Source of the DNA: an uncultured Bacteroidia bacterium
GTDB lineage: Bacteria > Bacteroidota > Bacteroidia > Bacteroidales > F082
Assembly (NCBI GenBank): GCA_902786745.1
Contig: CADADR010000005.1
Location: 1 to 64,000 of the forward strand
Reading direction: 5' to 3'
Length of the DNA stretch: 64,000 nucleotides
A program made the position numbers and the translations under genes. The notes below the pieces were generated by a model, which had not been told where the DNA came from, ran no database searches, and saw only the letters and a list, made by a program, of their open reading frames with translations. This document shows, one piece after another, positions 41,468-51,180 of the stretch (within the stretch, counting starts at the first letter, position 1; the number at the start of each line of letters is the position of its first letter).

Positions 41468-42547
41468 ATGAAAAAAATAGACGCATATATCTTCAAAAAG
41501 TACATCGGGACTTTTTTCTTCGCCATCTCCATGCTGATCTTGGTGGTCATCATCTTTGACCTGTCCGAGAACATCGATAGCTTTTTGAGGCATCATGCCC
41601 CTTGGCAACGGGTGGTGGTGGATTATTATATCATGTCTATTCCCTATTATATCAACCTCTTCATCCATCTGTTTGCCTTCATCGCAGTGGTGTTTTTCAC
41701 CTCGAAGATGGCTGCCCGCACCGAGATTGTGGCCATCCTGAGCAGTGGCATCAGTTTTTGGCGCTTCCTTTATCCCTATATGCTGGCTGCCTTCGCCATC
41801 GCTATGATGTCGCTGTATTTTGGTAACTTCCTGATTCCGAAGACAAACGAGATCCGTAGGCAGTTCAAGGACGAGTATATGGAGAAGCTGAGCCAGAGCG
41901 CGGGACGCAATGTGCACGTGCAGGTCGGGAAAGACGAGTTCGTCTATGTGGAGAGTTACAACATCGCCAAACAATACGGCTATAAGTTCTCATGGGAGAA
42001 ATACGACGGCAACGAATTGAAATACAAGGCTATGGCCGACGTGCTCTATCATGACACCATCGCCCCCAACGGCTGGTATTTCGACCCGTATGCTATCCGT
42101 ACCATCGACGGCGAGAAGGAGTCCATCATCAAAGGCCGTAACTACGACACCATCATCAACCTTTATCCTACCGACCTCTACAAGATCAAGGAGGACTTCG
42201 ACGAGATGAATTACTTTGAACTGCAGGAGCATATCAACAGCATGAAGGAGAAGGGCTCGGAAGGGGTGAAGGTATATCAGGTGGAGATGCACCAACGCAT
42301 GGCCTCGCCTGCGGCGGTCATCATCCTGACGCTGATCGGCGCAGCCTTGTCGAGCCGAAAGGTGAGGGGCGGCATCGGTATGCATCTTGGCATCGGCATC
42401 GGCATCGCCTTCGCCTATATCCTGTTTTTGCAGATCTCCAAGTCGTTCGCCATATCGGGTGGGCTGTCGCCTGCCCTCGCAGCATGGTTCCCCAACATCA
42501 TCTTCTGCATACTGGGTATATACTTGTTGATAAAGGCGCCAAAATAA
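41468..42547 (+). CDS. LptF/LptG-type permease (YjgP/YjgQ family)
   Basis: 359 residues. Membrane segments at about 12-35, 57-78, 100-120 and, after a periplasmic beta-jellyroll-like region (about 125-280), three more near 285-355. The first residues MKKIDAYIFKKYIGTFFFAI and PYYINLFIHLFAFIAVVFF are typical. Such proteins form the LptB2FG exporter that lifts lipopolysaccharide from the inner membrane. Whether it is the F or G type is not resolved. It directly abuts tgt. Confidence 0.9.
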   Translation: MKKIDAYIFKKYIGTFFFAISMLILVVIIFDLSENIDSFLRHHAPWQRVVVDYYIMSIPYYINLFIHLFAFIAVVFFTSKMAARTEIVAILSSGISFWRFLYPYMLAAFAIAMMSLYFGNFLIPKTNEIRRQFKDEYMEKLSQSAGRNVHVQVGKDEFVYVESYNIAKQYGYKFSWEKYDGNELKYKAMADVLYHDTIAPNGWYFDPYAIRTIDGEKESIIKGRNYDTIINLYPTDLYKIKEDFDEMNYFELQEHINSMKEKGSEGVKVYQVEMHQRMASPAAVIILTLIGAALSSRKVRGGIGMHLGIGIGIAFAYILFLQISKSFAISGGLSPALAAWFPNIIFCILGIYLLIKAPK

Positions 42548-42648
42548 ACTGAAAATCAGTGGCTTGCTATTTTTCTGAAAAAAATGGGCTCTTTTTGATG
42601 ACTTTTCTTTATTTTAGCAACTTCTTTTCACACTAAAACAATAGCATT

Positions 42649-43260
42649 ATGCATATCGCAGTAGCAGGCAATATCGGTTCGGGCAAGACGACCCTCACAG
42701 GCCTTCTCGCCAAGCACTTCAACTGGAAGCCTCATTATGAGGAAGTGGAACACAACCCCTATCTCGACAGCTTTTACGAGGACATGCAACGCTGGTCGTT
42801 CAACATCCAGATCTTCTTCCTCAACAGCCGTTTCCGCCAGGTGATGGACATCCGCAACAGCGGCGAAGACGTCATCCAGGACCGTACCATCTATGAGGAT
42901 GCCCATATCTTCGCGGCCAACCTCTATTCCATGGGACTGATGGAAACCCGTGACTTCGAGAACTATAAGTCGCTGTTCGAGCTGATGACGAAGTTCCTCC
43001 AGCCGCCCGATCTGCTGATTTATCTCCGCGCTTCGGTGCCGACGTTGATTCGGCATATTGCCAAACGTAACCGTGAGTTCGAGCAGTCCATCAGCATCAG
43101 CTACCTGACCAACCTCAATGAACGTTACGAGGAATGGATCAAGAACTACCACGACGGCAAACTGCTTATCATCGACACGGACAACATCGAATTGGAGAAC
43201 CCCGAGGACTTGAGTACCGTGGTCGACCGTATCGAAGCCTCACTCAACGGATTGTTCTAG
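42649..43260 (+). CDS. Deoxynucleoside kinase
   Basis: 203 residues. Walker A GNIGSGKTTL (8-17), DRTIYEDAHIF (the E/DRS-like motif) and the LID segment RHIAKRNREFEQSISISYL match the dGK/dAK group of deoxynucleoside kinases. It phosphorylates deoxyribonucleosides for salvage. It ends one base before kdsB and starts a run of five genes. Confidence 0.9.
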   Translation: MHIAVAGNIGSGKTTLTGLLAKHFNWKPHYEEVEHNPYLDSFYEDMQRWSFNIQIFFLNSRFRQVMDIRNSGEDVIQDRTIYEDAHIFAANLYSMGLMETRDFENYKSLFELMTKFLQPPDLLIYLRASVPTLIRHIAKRNREFEQSISISYLTNLNERYEEWIKNYHDGKLLIIDTDNIELENPEDLSTVVDRIEASLNGLF

Positions 43261-43261
43261 A

Positions 43262-44017
43262 ATGAAAGTTGTAGGCATCATACCCGCACGCTACGCTTCG
43301 ACGCGTTTTCCCGGCAAGCCCTTGGCTTTGATCAAAGGCAAGCCCATGATACAACGCGTCTACGAGCAGGCCTTGAAGTCGAAGCTCGACGCCGTGGTCA
43401 TCGCCACCGACGACGTGCGTATCGCCGATGCGGTGATGGACTTCGGAGGAGCGTATGTGATGACGAGCCCCAACCACCGCAGTGGCACCGACCGTTGCTG
43501 CGAGGCGCTCGACCTGCTGAAGACGAAATATGATGCCGTGGTCAACATACAAGGCGACGAGCCTTTTATCGACCCTAAGCAGATCGACCTCTTGGTCGAT
43601 TTGATTGTGCGCGACGACACGTCCCTGGCCTCGTTGGCCAAGCGGATCGACGATGCGGATGAGCTGTTCAGCCACAATGCGGTGAAGGTCGTGGTGAACC
43701 AAGAAGGCAATGCCATGTATTTCAGCCGCAACCCCATCCCCTTCATGCGTAATGTCGACCGCGACGAGTGGCTCGCCAAGGGCCGTTTCTATAAGCATAT
43801 CGGCATCTATGCCTACAAAGCCGATGTGTTGCATCAAGTGGCGCACATGGAGCCCTCAGCCTTGGAACAGGCCGAGTCGCTCGAACAGCTGCGCTGGCTC
43901 GAGAATGGTCTCGCCATACGCATGGCCTTGAGCGATGCCGAAAACATCTCCATCGACACGCCCGACGACCTGCATAGAGCCGAGCAGTATGCGCAAACTA
44001 AACCTGAGATTGAATGA
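43262..44017 (+). CDS. kdsB: 3-deoxy-manno-octulosonate cytidylyltransferase
   Basis: 251 residues. GIIPARYASTRFPGKPL (nucleotide binding), SGTDRCCEA, VNIQGDEPFI and KHIGIYAYK are conserved KdsB motifs. Activates Kdo as CMP-Kdo for lipid A core assembly. Overlaps the start of the next gene by 4 bases (ATGA). Confidence 0.95.
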   Translation: MKVVGIIPARYASTRFPGKPLALIKGKPMIQRVYEQALKSKLDAVVIATDDVRIADAVMDFGGAYVMTSPNHRSGTDRCCEALDLLKTKYDAVVNIQGDEPFIDPKQIDLLVDLIVRDDTSLASLAKRIDDADELFSHNAVKVVVNQEGNAMYFSRNPIPFMRNVDRDEWLAKGRFYKHIGIYAYKADVLHQVAHMEPSALEQAESLEQLRWLENGLAIRMALSDAENISIDTPDDLHRAEQYAQTKPEIE

Positions 44018-45096
44018 TGATTACCATAGCAGAAGCCATATCAGACCTGTTGTATGTCCGCGACACCGTGGTGGTGCCCGGCTTGGGCGCCTTTGTGAAG
44101 AAACCGGTCTCGGCTAAGGTCAACCCAGTGGCCAATTATTTTGCCCGTCCTTCCAGCGTGATCGAGTTTGATGCCAATTTGAGAGAGGATAACGATTTGG
44201 TGATCAACTATCTGTCGGAGAAAAACGAGATCCCCATGGATGAGGCGCGTCGCCTTCTGGTGATGTTCGTCTCCGACTGCTTCAATAGCATGAAGGCAGG
44301 TAAGAAGGTGGTGCTGAAGGATGTGGGCGCGCTTTATTACGACTGGGCCGAAGACCTTGCCTTTGAACCCGACAAAGCCGTCAACTACAACAGCGATGCC
44401 TTTGGCCTGACCGACCTCACCCCCGAGCCTATCCTACGCTCGAAGACCAAAGACGAAATCAAGGCGGAGATCGCCAAGCAGCAGAGAGACAAGAACACCC
44501 CCGTCACCGTGGACGAGAAAGCCGTGCACGAAGACGACGAGTTGCCGCAACGCCACTTTGGATGGCTGTGGATCCTCTTGGGTTTGCTCCTGTTGGCCCT
44601 TGTCGGCTTGGGATTGCATTATTTCCGTGTCGTCGACTTCGGCCGATTGCTAGGGAAGAAGGTCGTACGTGGCAAGTATGAGCCTAAGACATATACGCTT
44701 CCGTCCTATGTCAAGACTTGGGAATGGAAAGAAGTTGCTCCTGCACCGACGGATACCGTTGTCGAGCCGGCTATTGCTGAGCCCGCTGTCACCGAGCCTG
44801 TCGTTGCTGAGCCTACCGTGACCGAACCTGCTGCCGCGCCGACGCAGTCTGCAGCAACGCCTGCGCCTGCCGATGCCAACATACGCATCATAGCCGGGTG
44901 TTTCGTCCAGGAAGAGTATGCGGCCAATATGGTCAAGACCTTGAAGGCGGAAGGCTATCGCAACGCCTTCTATGAGCCAAGGGGCAAACGGTGGTTTGTC
45001 GCCGTCGACCGTTACCGCACGATGGAAGAGGCCACCGCGGCGCTCCTCGATATCAGGGCTAACTCCGACTATGAGGTCTGGATTTTAAACAAATAA
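44014..45096 (+). CDS. HU-CCDC81 / SPOR domain membrane protein
   Basis: 360 residues. Two N-terminal HU-like domains of the CCDC81 type (about 1-130: AISDLLYVRDTVVVPGLGAFVKK, VLKDVGALYYDW). One membrane segment follows (about 181-204: FGWLWILLGLLLLALVGLGLHYF), then a Pro/Ala/Val/Glu linker (PAIAEPAVTEP repeats) and a SPOR domain (about 288-360: IRIIAGCFVQEEYAANMVKTLK). SPOR domains bind denuded septal peptidoglycan, so a division or cell-wall role is likely. The HU part would be cytoplasmic. Confidence 0.85.
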   Translation: MMITIAEAISDLLYVRDTVVVPGLGAFVKKPVSAKVNPVANYFARPSSVIEFDANLREDNDLVINYLSEKNEIPMDEARRLLVMFVSDCFNSMKAGKKVVLKDVGALYYDWAEDLAFEPDKAVNYNSDAFGLTDLTPEPILRSKTKDEIKAEIAKQQRDKNTPVTVDEKAVHEDDELPQRHFGWLWILLGLLLLALVGLGLHYFRVVDFGRLLGKKVVRGKYEPKTYTLPSYVKTWEWKEVAPAPTDTVVEPAIAEPAVTEPVVAEPTVTEPAAAPTQSAATPAPADANIRIIAGCFVQEEYAANMVKTLKAEGYRNAFYEPRGKRWFVAVDRYRTMEEATAALLDIRANSDYEVWILNK

Positions 45097-45105
45097 GGAA
45101 CGACG

Positions 45106-45789
45106 ATGTCAAAGAAGAACAAACTGGAGAAATTCGCCGAGAACAAGACCTTCCCTAACTTGTTCGAATACAGTTATGAACGCATCATGGGGGAGGGGTT
45201 CCCGCTTCAGGGGAAGTGGCACGAGGAATTCTTCCACAACGACAACCCCATCGTGCTAGAGCTGGGCTGCGGCAAGGGTGAATATACCGTTGGCTTGGCC
45301 CGGGCGCATCGCGACATCAACTATATCGGCGTCGACATCAAGGGCGCGCGTATCTGGCGCGGCCTGAAGCAAAGCAACGAGGAAGGCCTGAAGAACGTGG
45401 CTTTCTTGCGTGCCCGCATCGACCAGATCGAGCATTTCTTCGCTAAGGACGAGGTCGCCGAGATCTGGGTCACCTTCCCTGACCCGCATCCCGGCGAAGG
45501 TGTGCGCAACGCCCGCCATCGCCTCACCTCACCCGAGTTCCTCGACCGTTACCGCAAGATCGTCCGCCCCGACGGCATCCTCAACCTCAAGACGGACAGC
45601 CCCATTATGTATGAGTTCACGCTACACGAGGTGGTGGAGCCACAAGGTCTGCCACTGCTCTATGCCACCGACGACCTCTATGCCAATGACGACAACTTGG
45701 AGGTGAAGACCATACGCACCTTCTACGAGCAGATGTGGCTCGACCAAGGCCTGACGATAAAGTATATCCGATTCAGAATCAACAAATAA
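45106..45789 (+). CDS. trmB: tRNA (guanine-N7-)-methyltransferase
   Basis: 227 residues. SAM-binding [25 protein letters not shown] and the TrmB signature [26 protein letters not shown], then NLKTDS. Methylates G46 of tRNA. Starts 10 bases after the HU/SPOR gene. Confidence 0.95.
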   Translation: MSKKNKLEKFAENKTFPNLFEYSYERIMGEGFPLQGKWHEEFFHNDNPIVLELGCGKGEYTVGLARAHRDINYIGVDIKGARIWRGLKQSNEEGLKNVAFLRARIDQIEHFFAKDEVAEIWVTFPDPHPGEGVRNARHRLTSPEFLDRYRKIVRPDGILNLKTDSPIMYEFTLHEVVEPQGLPLLYATDDLYANDDNLEVKTIRTFYEQMWLDQGLTIKYIRFRINK

Positions 45790-45799
45790 AACTATTGCT

Positions 45800-47320
45800 A
45801 TGTATACAGAAGACAACCAACTCTACATCGCGCATTGCGACAACGGACCCCTCTATATGGTGGGTAAGATGGCCAACCGCCACGGCTTGATAGCGGGCGC
45901 CACGGGTACGGGTAAGACCGTCACCCTGCAGGTGCTGGCCGAATCCTTCTGCGAGGCAGGCGTGCCTTGCTTCATGGCCGACATGAAAGGCGACCTCTCG
46001 GGCATCAGCCAGGCTGGTAAGATGAGTGGCTTCATCGAGAAACGCTGCCCTGAGTTCGGCATCGAGAATCCGCAGTTCCATGGCTGCCCCACGCGTTTCT
46101 TCGACGTGTATGGCGAGCAAGGCCATCCGCTGAGAGCCACCATCTCCGACATGGGACCGCAGCTGCTGTCGCGTCTGCTTGGCCTCAACGAGACCCAGAC
46201 GGGCATCCTCAACATCGTCTTCAAGATCGCCGACGACCGCGGCTTGCTCCTCATCGACATGAAGGACCTGCGCCTCATGCTCGACTATGTGGCCAAGAAC
46301 GCCAGGGAGTTCACCACCACCTACGGCACCATCACCTCGGTGAGCGTGGGTGCCATCCAGCGTGCCTTGCTGGCCCTCGAGGCCGAAGGCGGCGACCTCT
46401 TCTTTGGCGAGCCTTCGTTCAATGTGTTCGACTTCCTCCAGACCGAAGGAGGCAAGGGCGTGATGAATGTGTTGGCTGCCGACAAGCTGATGCTTAACCC
46501 CAAACTCTATTCCACCTTCCTGCTGTGGCTGCTGAGCGAACTCTACACCCAGCTGCCCGAGGTCGGCGACCTGCCGTTGCCCAAGCTGATCTTCTTCTTC
46601 GACGAGGCTCACATGCTGTTCAAGGACACCTCCAAAGCCTTGGTCGACAAGATTGAGCAGGTCATCCGTCTGGTGCGTTCGAAGGGTGTCGGCGTCTATT
46701 TCGTCACACAGAGCCCCGACGACATCCCCGAGGCCATCGCAGGCCAGCTCGGCAACCGTATCCTCCATGGACTGAGAGCCTATACGCCTAAGGAACAGAA
46801 AGCCGTGAAGGCGGCAGCACAGACCTTCCGCACCAACCCGAACTTCAACACCGAGGCAGCCATTCTCGAACTCGGTACGGGCGAGGCCTTGGTCTCGTTG
46901 CTCGACGAGAAAGGTGCACCCTGCATCGTGGAACGTGCCAAGATTCTCTTCCCGCTGAGTCAGATTGGCGCCATCACCGACGACCAGCGCAACGAACTGA
47001 TCCGTAAGTCGCGCATCTATGGCGTCTACGACAAGAGCTTCGACCGCGAAAGCGCCTACGAAGTGCTCGTCGAACAGCAGAAACAGGAGGAGAAACGACT
47101 CCAGAAAGAGGCCGAAGAGGAAGAGAAGCGCAAGGCCAAGGAAGCGAAGGAAAAGGAACGCTCAAGGAGCACCAGCTCCAGAAGCACGACCACCAGAAAG
47201 AAGAAGTCGACGGCAGGCAAGGCGCTGGAGAAGACCATCAACACGACGGCGACTACCATCGGACGTAACCTGGGGAACCAAATCGTCCGGTCGATTTTGG
47301 GTAGCATCTTCAAGAAATGA
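45800..47320 (+). CDS. HerA-like ATPase, DUF853 (YjgR) family
   Basis: 506 residues. Walker [13 protein letters not shown] (about 31-42), [12 protein letters not shown], Walker [14 protein letters not shown] and [12 protein letters not shown] are the DUF853 motifs. The C-terminus (about 415-490) is a Lys/Glu helix then a basic Ser/Thr-rich tail. A cytoplasmic ATPase, function not known. Begins 11 bases after trmB. Confidence 0.9.
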   Translation: MYTEDNQLYIAHCDNGPLYMVGKMANRHGLIAGATGTGKTVTLQVLAESFCEAGVPCFMADMKGDLSGISQAGKMSGFIEKRCPEFGIENPQFHGCPTRFFDVYGEQGHPLRATISDMGPQLLSRLLGLNETQTGILNIVFKIADDRGLLLIDMKDLRLMLDYVAKNAREFTTTYGTITSVSVGAIQRALLALEAEGGDLFFGEPSFNVFDFLQTEGGKGVMNVLAADKLMLNPKLYSTFLLWLLSELYTQLPEVGDLPLPKLIFFFDEAHMLFKDTSKALVDKIEQVIRLVRSKGVGVYFVTQSPDDIPEAIAGQLGNRILHGLRAYTPKEQKAVKAAAQTFRTNPNFNTEAAILELGTGEALVSLLDEKGAPCIVERAKILFPLSQIGAITDDQRNELIRKSRIYGVYDKSFDRESAYEVLVEQQKQEEKRLQKEAEEEEKRKAKEAKEKERSRSTSSRSTTTRKKKSTAGKALEKTINTTATTIGRNLGNQIVRSILGSIFKK

Positions 47321-47350
47321 ACAGAAAACTAAAATCTAAAACTTATCAAT

Positions 47351-48052
47351 ATGAAGAAAACAATGAAAGTAATGGCGGCCATAATGCTAACAATGGCGAT
47401 GATTTGTGCCGTTGGATGCAAAAAAGATATTGCCAAAGGTGATGGCACATTTAATGGACACAACTACGTTGACCTCGGCCTGCCAAGTGGTACGTTGTGG
47501 GCAACCTGCAATGTGGGCGCGACAACGCCTGAAGAGTACGGTGACTATTTCGCTTGGGGCGAGACGACTCCGAAAGACTATTATGCCTGGAGCACATACA
47601 AATACTGCAACGGTGACTACACTCAGTTGACCAAATACTGCTTCGATTCCAGCTATGGCTACAACGGTTTCACCGATAACCTGACCACTCTTTTGCCCGA
47701 GGACGATGCTGTCACGGCCAACTGGGGTGGCGGCTGGCACACTCCTACCAAAATCCAATGGGAAGAATTGCAATACTACACCACCAGTACTTGGAAAACC
47801 CAAAACGGCGTGTATGGCAGACTCTTCACCGCCGCTAACGGGGGGGGGCTCTTTTTGCCCGCAGCGGGCATCCGCTTCGAAGATCGTCTCGATAGTGCTG
47901 GTCACTTCGGTTTCTACAGTTCGAGTTCGCTCGAAAGGGACAAATCGTACGTGGCGGGGAACTACTACTACGGTCAGAGTCAGTATGATGACTATGTGTC
48001 CCATCACTACCGAATTATGGGTCAATCTGTACGAGCTGTCCGCGAGAACTAA
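47351..48052 (+). CDS. FISUMP-like lipoprotein
   Basis: 233 residues. Signal peptide II with AVGC (Cys23). The YVDLGLPSGTLWATCNVGA and PEEYGDYFAWGET segments and the final MGQSVRAVRE identify the Fibrobacter succinogenes major paralogous domain type seen in many Bacteroidales lipoproteins. Function unknown; probably surface-exposed. Followed by a remnant of pcm and a strong terminator. Confidence 0.85.
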   Translation: MKKTMKVMAAIMLTMAMICAVGCKKDIAKGDGTFNGHNYVDLGLPSGTLWATCNVGATTPEEYGDYFAWGETTPKDYYAWSTYKYCNGDYTQLTKYCFDSSYGYNGFTDNLTTLLPEDDAVTANWGGGWHTPTKIQWEELQYYTTSTWKTQNGVYGRLFTAANGGGLFLPAAGIRFEDRLDSAGHFGFYSSSSLERDKSYVAGNYYYGQSQYDDYVSHHYRIMGQSVRAVREN

Positions 48053-48074
48053 CTATTACCATTGCGAATGTATT

Positions 48075-48125
48075 TCAGTCATTCCCAAGCTCTTTCAGCA
48101 TCGGCACAAACTTGAAGTCGCCGAA
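48075..48125 (-). pseudogene. Orphan 3' end of pcm left of the fic cassette
   Basis: The minus strand reads FGDFKFVPMLKELGND and a TGA stop (48075-48077), the C-terminus of Pcm. The intact pcm ends FGDFKFVPMLKEIGND at 49394-49444. The two copies share 29 identical bases in a row (48097-48125 with 49416-49444) and are in the same orientation. The fic cassette lies between. This remnant shows that the cassette was inserted at the pcm terminus and brought a replacement end. Confidence 0.85.
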
Positions 48126-48141
48126 AAAAGCAACGTTTCTG

Positions 48142-48181
48142 AAAATGTGTGTTTTCGAAAAGAGAAAACACACATTTTTTT
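48142..48181 (+). terminator. Strong terminator after the FISUMP-like gene
   Basis: A perfect 15-bp stem (48142-48156 with 48164-48178), loop GAAAAGA, then T-run. Its final Ts overlap the -33 element of the fic promoter. Confidence 0.85.
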
Positions 48182-48209
48182 GGTGATTTCATATTTCTTT
48201 GTATTTTTG
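48179..48209 (+). promoter_or_regulatory. Promoter of the first fic gene
   Basis: TTTG (48179-48182), 19 bases, TATTTTTG (48202-48209): a consensus Bacteroidota promoter. Transcription would start around 48214, just before the first leader repeat. Confidence 0.8.
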
Positions 48210-48219
48210 CAATCGTTAA

Positions 48220-48318
48220 AAAGGTGGTATATACCCCACTTAAAAAGGTGGTATGAAGATTAAATAAGACAAAAAATATGATTCAAAGGTGGTATATACC
48301 CCACTTAAAAAGGTAGTA
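48220..48318 (+). repeat. Duplicated 34-base leader repeat before fic
   Basis: Copies at 48220-48253 and 48285-48318 match at 33 of 34 bases, period 65. Each contains the palindrome GGTATATACC and two copies of AAAGGTGGTA or AAAGGTAGTA. The first copy is followed by ATGAAGATTAAATAA (a 4-codon frame MKIK), the second after 5 bases by the true start ATGAAGATTGAAGAA. The leader and start region were thus tandemly duplicated. The position just after the transcription start suggests an operator or a decoy translation start. Confidence 0.75.
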
Positions 48319-48323
48319 CGATT

Positions 48324-49397
48324 ATGAAGATTGAAGAAATATATAATGAGTGGAAGGCGCTTTTCCCGCTTTCGAAAGAACAAACGGAGTTGTTGCGCAA
48401 TAAGTTCACCACAGAGTATAACTATAATAGTAACCATTTAGAAGGCAACACGCTGACCTATGGGCAGACAGAGTTGCTTTTGTTGTTCGGCAAAGTGAGT
48501 GGCGAAGGTGATTTGAAGGACTTCGTGGACATGAAAGCCAGCCAAGTGACTGTTGAAATGATGAAGGATGCCGTACAGAACAAAAGCATGCCTTTGACTC
48601 AAAACTTCATTCGTCAACTCCACAAAGTACTACTGCGTGAGGACTACACCGTTTATCGTAACTTGCCTGGAGGAGGAACAACTGGTTATACCGTTCATGC
48701 AGGACAGTATAAGACGCGCCCCAACAGTGTCATCACGCGCTATGGTGATCGCTTCGAGTATGCTTCACCAGAAGAAACACCTTCGTTGATGAGCGACCTT
48801 GTGGACTGGTACAACGCTGCCGAACAGGAAGGTCAACTGTCTCCCGTGGAATTGGCGGCATTGTTCCACTACCGCTATATCCGCATACATCCTTTCGAGG
48901 ACGGTAACGGTCGCATCGCCCGCCTTATGGTGAACTACATATTGGCTCGCCACGGCTGGCCAATGATTGTTATCCGTAACCGTAAAAAGCCGGAATACCT
49001 CGAAGCCTTGCATCGGTCGGACCAAAAAATCGGCAAAGTCCCTTCGGAAGGCGCCAGTGCTCCGATTGGAAAGATAACCTCGTTTCTTGTTTTCTTCCGC
49101 AAGACGGTGTGCGAGGAAATGCAGTGCGAGATAGATATTGTCAATAACTCCGCGAATGATACATGGTGGTACGATGGACAAAGAATAGTATTCAGAAGCG
49201 GAAACGGAGCACGCCTGCTCGGTTTAATGAGAGATAAACCGTTTGTGACTTTTTCCGAGATGGCAGAGTATTTGGCTGTGAACCGCTCAGCTGTGCAAAA
49301 ACAGGTTGAAGGTTTCCGAAAGAAAGGTTATGTTGACAGGCGTGATGATGGCAGTTGGCATGTCTTGGCTCTAAACTCAAGGATAAAAGGGATTTAA
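48324..49397 (+). CDS. Fic-domain AMP-transferase with N-terminal autoinhibitory motif
   Basis: 357 residues. Active-site HPFEDGNGR (189-197) with catalytic His189. The N-terminal helix has SNHLEG (36-41), the (S/T)xxxE(G/N) motif by which class II Fic proteins block their own ATP site. A winged-helix domain ends the protein (about 300-357: TFSEMAEYLAVNRSAVQKQVEGF). Such proteins usually AMPylate or de-AMPylate a host protein and may regulate their own gene. The surrounding duplicate of the pcm end shows that it arrived as a cassette. Confidence 0.93.
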   Translation: MKIEEIYNEWKALFPLSKEQTELLRNKFTTEYNYNSNHLEGNTLTYGQTELLLLFGKVSGEGDLKDFVDMKASQVTVEMMKDAVQNKSMPLTQNFIRQLHKVLLREDYTVYRNLPGGGTTGYTVHAGQYKTRPNSVITRYGDRFEYASPEETPSLMSDLVDWYNAAEQEGQLSPVELAALFHYRYIRIHPFEDGNGRIARLMVNYILARHGWPMIVIRNRKKPEYLEALHRSDQKIGKVPSEGASAPIGKITSFLVFFRKTVCEEMQCEIDIVNNSANDTWWYDGQRIVFRSGNGARLLGLMRDKPFVTFSEMAEYLAVNRSAVQKQVEGFRKKGYVDRRDDGSWHVLALNSRIKGI

Positions 49398-50059
49398 TCA
49401 TTCCCTATTTCTTTTAGCATCGGCACAAACTTGAAGTCGCCGAATTCCTCTTTTTTCAATGAACCGTCATCCATCTTGGTGACCCTCAGCATGGTCTGTC
49501 CGTCGCCTTTGGCGTTGTCCATCGGGATGACCATGATGCCGCCTGTCTTCATCTGTTTGACAAGCGCCTCTGGTATGCTGGGTGCGCCTGCCGTGATGAT
49601 GATGCGGTCGAAGGGCTGGTAGGTGGGCAGACCCTCATACCCGTCGCCCAAAAAGGTCTTAACCTTGAACGGCAGTTGCTCGAGGATCTCTTTCGTCTTG
49701 AAAAACAGGTTGCGTTGCCGCTCGATGCTGAACACCTTGGCACCCAGTGCGGCCAGCACACAGGCTTGATAGCCTGAGCCTGTGCCGATTTCAAGCACCT
49801 TCATGCCTTTTTCGACCTGCAAAAGCTGGGTCTGGAAGGCCACCGTGTGGGGCTGCGAGATGGTCTGGCCCGAGCCTATGGGGAAGGCCTTGTCCTGATA
49901 GGCGAGCTCGACAAAGGAAGAGTCGAGAAAAACATGGCGGGGCACTTCGTTGATGGCGTTCAATACGGCTTCGTCGGTGATGCCCTTTGTTCGCAAAGTG
50001 TCAACGAGTTGCTTGCGTAAGCCCTTGTGGCGGTAGTTGTCTTCTAGGTGGGTGTTCAT
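49394..50059 (-). CDS. pcm: Protein-L-isoaspartate O-methyltransferase
   Basis: 221 residues. FPIGSGQTISQPHTVAFQTQLL, VLEIGTGSGYQACVLA and DRIIITAGAPSIPEAL are the PCMT signatures. Repairs isoaspartyl residues in aged proteins. The last 17 codons are duplicated at 48075-48125 beyond the fic gene. It overlaps the fic stop codon tail-to-tail by 4 bases. Confidence 0.93.
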   Translation of the reverse strand: MNTHLEDNYRHKGLRKQLVDTLRTKGITDEAVLNAINEVPRHVFLDSSFVELAYQDKAFPIGSGQTISQPHTVAFQTQLLQVEKGMKVLEIGTGSGYQACVLAALGAKVFSIERQRNLFFKTKEILEQLPFKVKTFLGDGYEGLPTYQPFDRIIITAGAPSIPEALVKQMKTGGIMVIPMDNAKGDGQTMLRVTKMDDGSLKKEEFGDFKFVPMLKEIGND

Positions 50060-50132
50060 TTTTGTGTTTTGCGGCGCGAAATTACGCCAAACCTAACGAT
50101 AAAAGAACTATTTTTGCGGAAAATTTTTTCAT

Positions 50133-51119
50133 ATGCTGAAAATCGGTGTTTTAGGTGCAGGGCATCTGGGCAAAATCCATATCAACTGCATCAAACAGAT
50201 AGAGAATTACGTTTTGGTGGGTTTTTATGACCCGGCAGAGGAGACCGCTAAGCTGGTGGAAGCCGAAACGGGCGTCAGCAGCTTCGGCTCCATCGACGCT
50301 TTGATCGACACCGTCGACGTGGTCGACATCGTCACGCCCACCATCCGTCATTTTGAGTGCGCATCGAAGGCCTTGCTGAAACGCAAGCATGTCTTCATCG
50401 AGAAACCCATCGTGGCGACGCCCGAGGAAGCCAACGCCTTGAAGAAGCTGGCCGATGAGGCTGGAGTGAAGGTGCAGGTGGGCCATGTGGAGCGGTTCAA
50501 CCCCGCCTTCATCGCGGCCGAGCCTTTCATCAAAGACCCTTTGTTTGTTGAGGCGCACCGTCTGGCACTGTTCAACCCGCGCGGCACCGACGTGCCCGTG
50601 GTCCTCGACCTGATGGTGCACGACCTCGACATCCTGCTCACCATCGTGAAGTCGCCCGTGCAGCATATCAGCGCCAATGGCGTCAGCATCGTGAGTCCCA
50701 CCCCCGACATCACCAACGTCCGCATCGAGTTCGAAAACGGCACGGTGGCCAACCTGACGGCCTCGCGCCTGTCGATGAAAAACATGCGTAAGACCCGTAT
50801 CTTCCAGCGCGACGCCTATATCACCGTCGATTTCCTCGACAAGGTTGCGGAAATCACCCGCATCCACGACACGGTCGACGAGACCAACCCGCTCTCGGCG
50901 ACCATCACCTTGGGCGACGGCACCGAGAAACAGATCACGTTCCAAAGGCCCGAGGTCCATCCCATCAACGCCATCAAGACCGAGCTGGAGAGCTTCTACG
51001 ACGCCATCGTTCACAACTCCACACCCGCCGTCACCATCGACGACGGCATCGGTGTGCTGAAGCTGGCCTACCGTATCCTCGAAGCCGTCGACGCCTCCAT
51101 CGCAAAAGTGCAGAAATAA
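50133..51119 (+). CDS. Gfo/Idh/MocA family oxidoreductase
   Basis: 328 residues. Rossmann motif GVLGAGHLGKIH (5-16), the EKPIVATPEEA segment (catalytic Lys region) and DLMVHDLDILL. NAD-dependent sugar or inositol dehydrogenase-like fold. The context (sugar transferase downstream, LPS genes nearby) suggests an envelope-glycan role, but the substrate cannot be told. Confidence 0.87.
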   Translation: MLKIGVLGAGHLGKIHINCIKQIENYVLVGFYDPAEETAKLVEAETGVSSFGSIDALIDTVDVVDIVTPTIRHFECASKALLKRKHVFIEKPIVATPEEANALKKLADEAGVKVQVGHVERFNPAFIAAEPFIKDPLFVEAHRLALFNPRGTDVPVVLDLMVHDLDILLTIVKSPVQHISANGVSIVSPTPDITNVRIEFENGTVANLTASRLSMKNMRKTRIFQRDAYITVDFLDKVAEITRIHDTVDETNPLSATITLGDGTEKQITFQRPEVHPINAIKTELESFYDAIVHNSTPAVTIDDGIGVLKLAYRILEAVDASIAKVQK

Positions 51120-51180
51120 AGTGGTGACGTTACAATAATAGCCGATACATTTCGTTTCATAATAAAAGACTAGTGATGAT

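Noticed and set aside
48220..48318. Possible CRISPR array (34-base repeats with a 31-base gap)
   Set aside because: Only two copies, with a promoter and gene start attached and no cas genes; better read as a duplicated fic leader.
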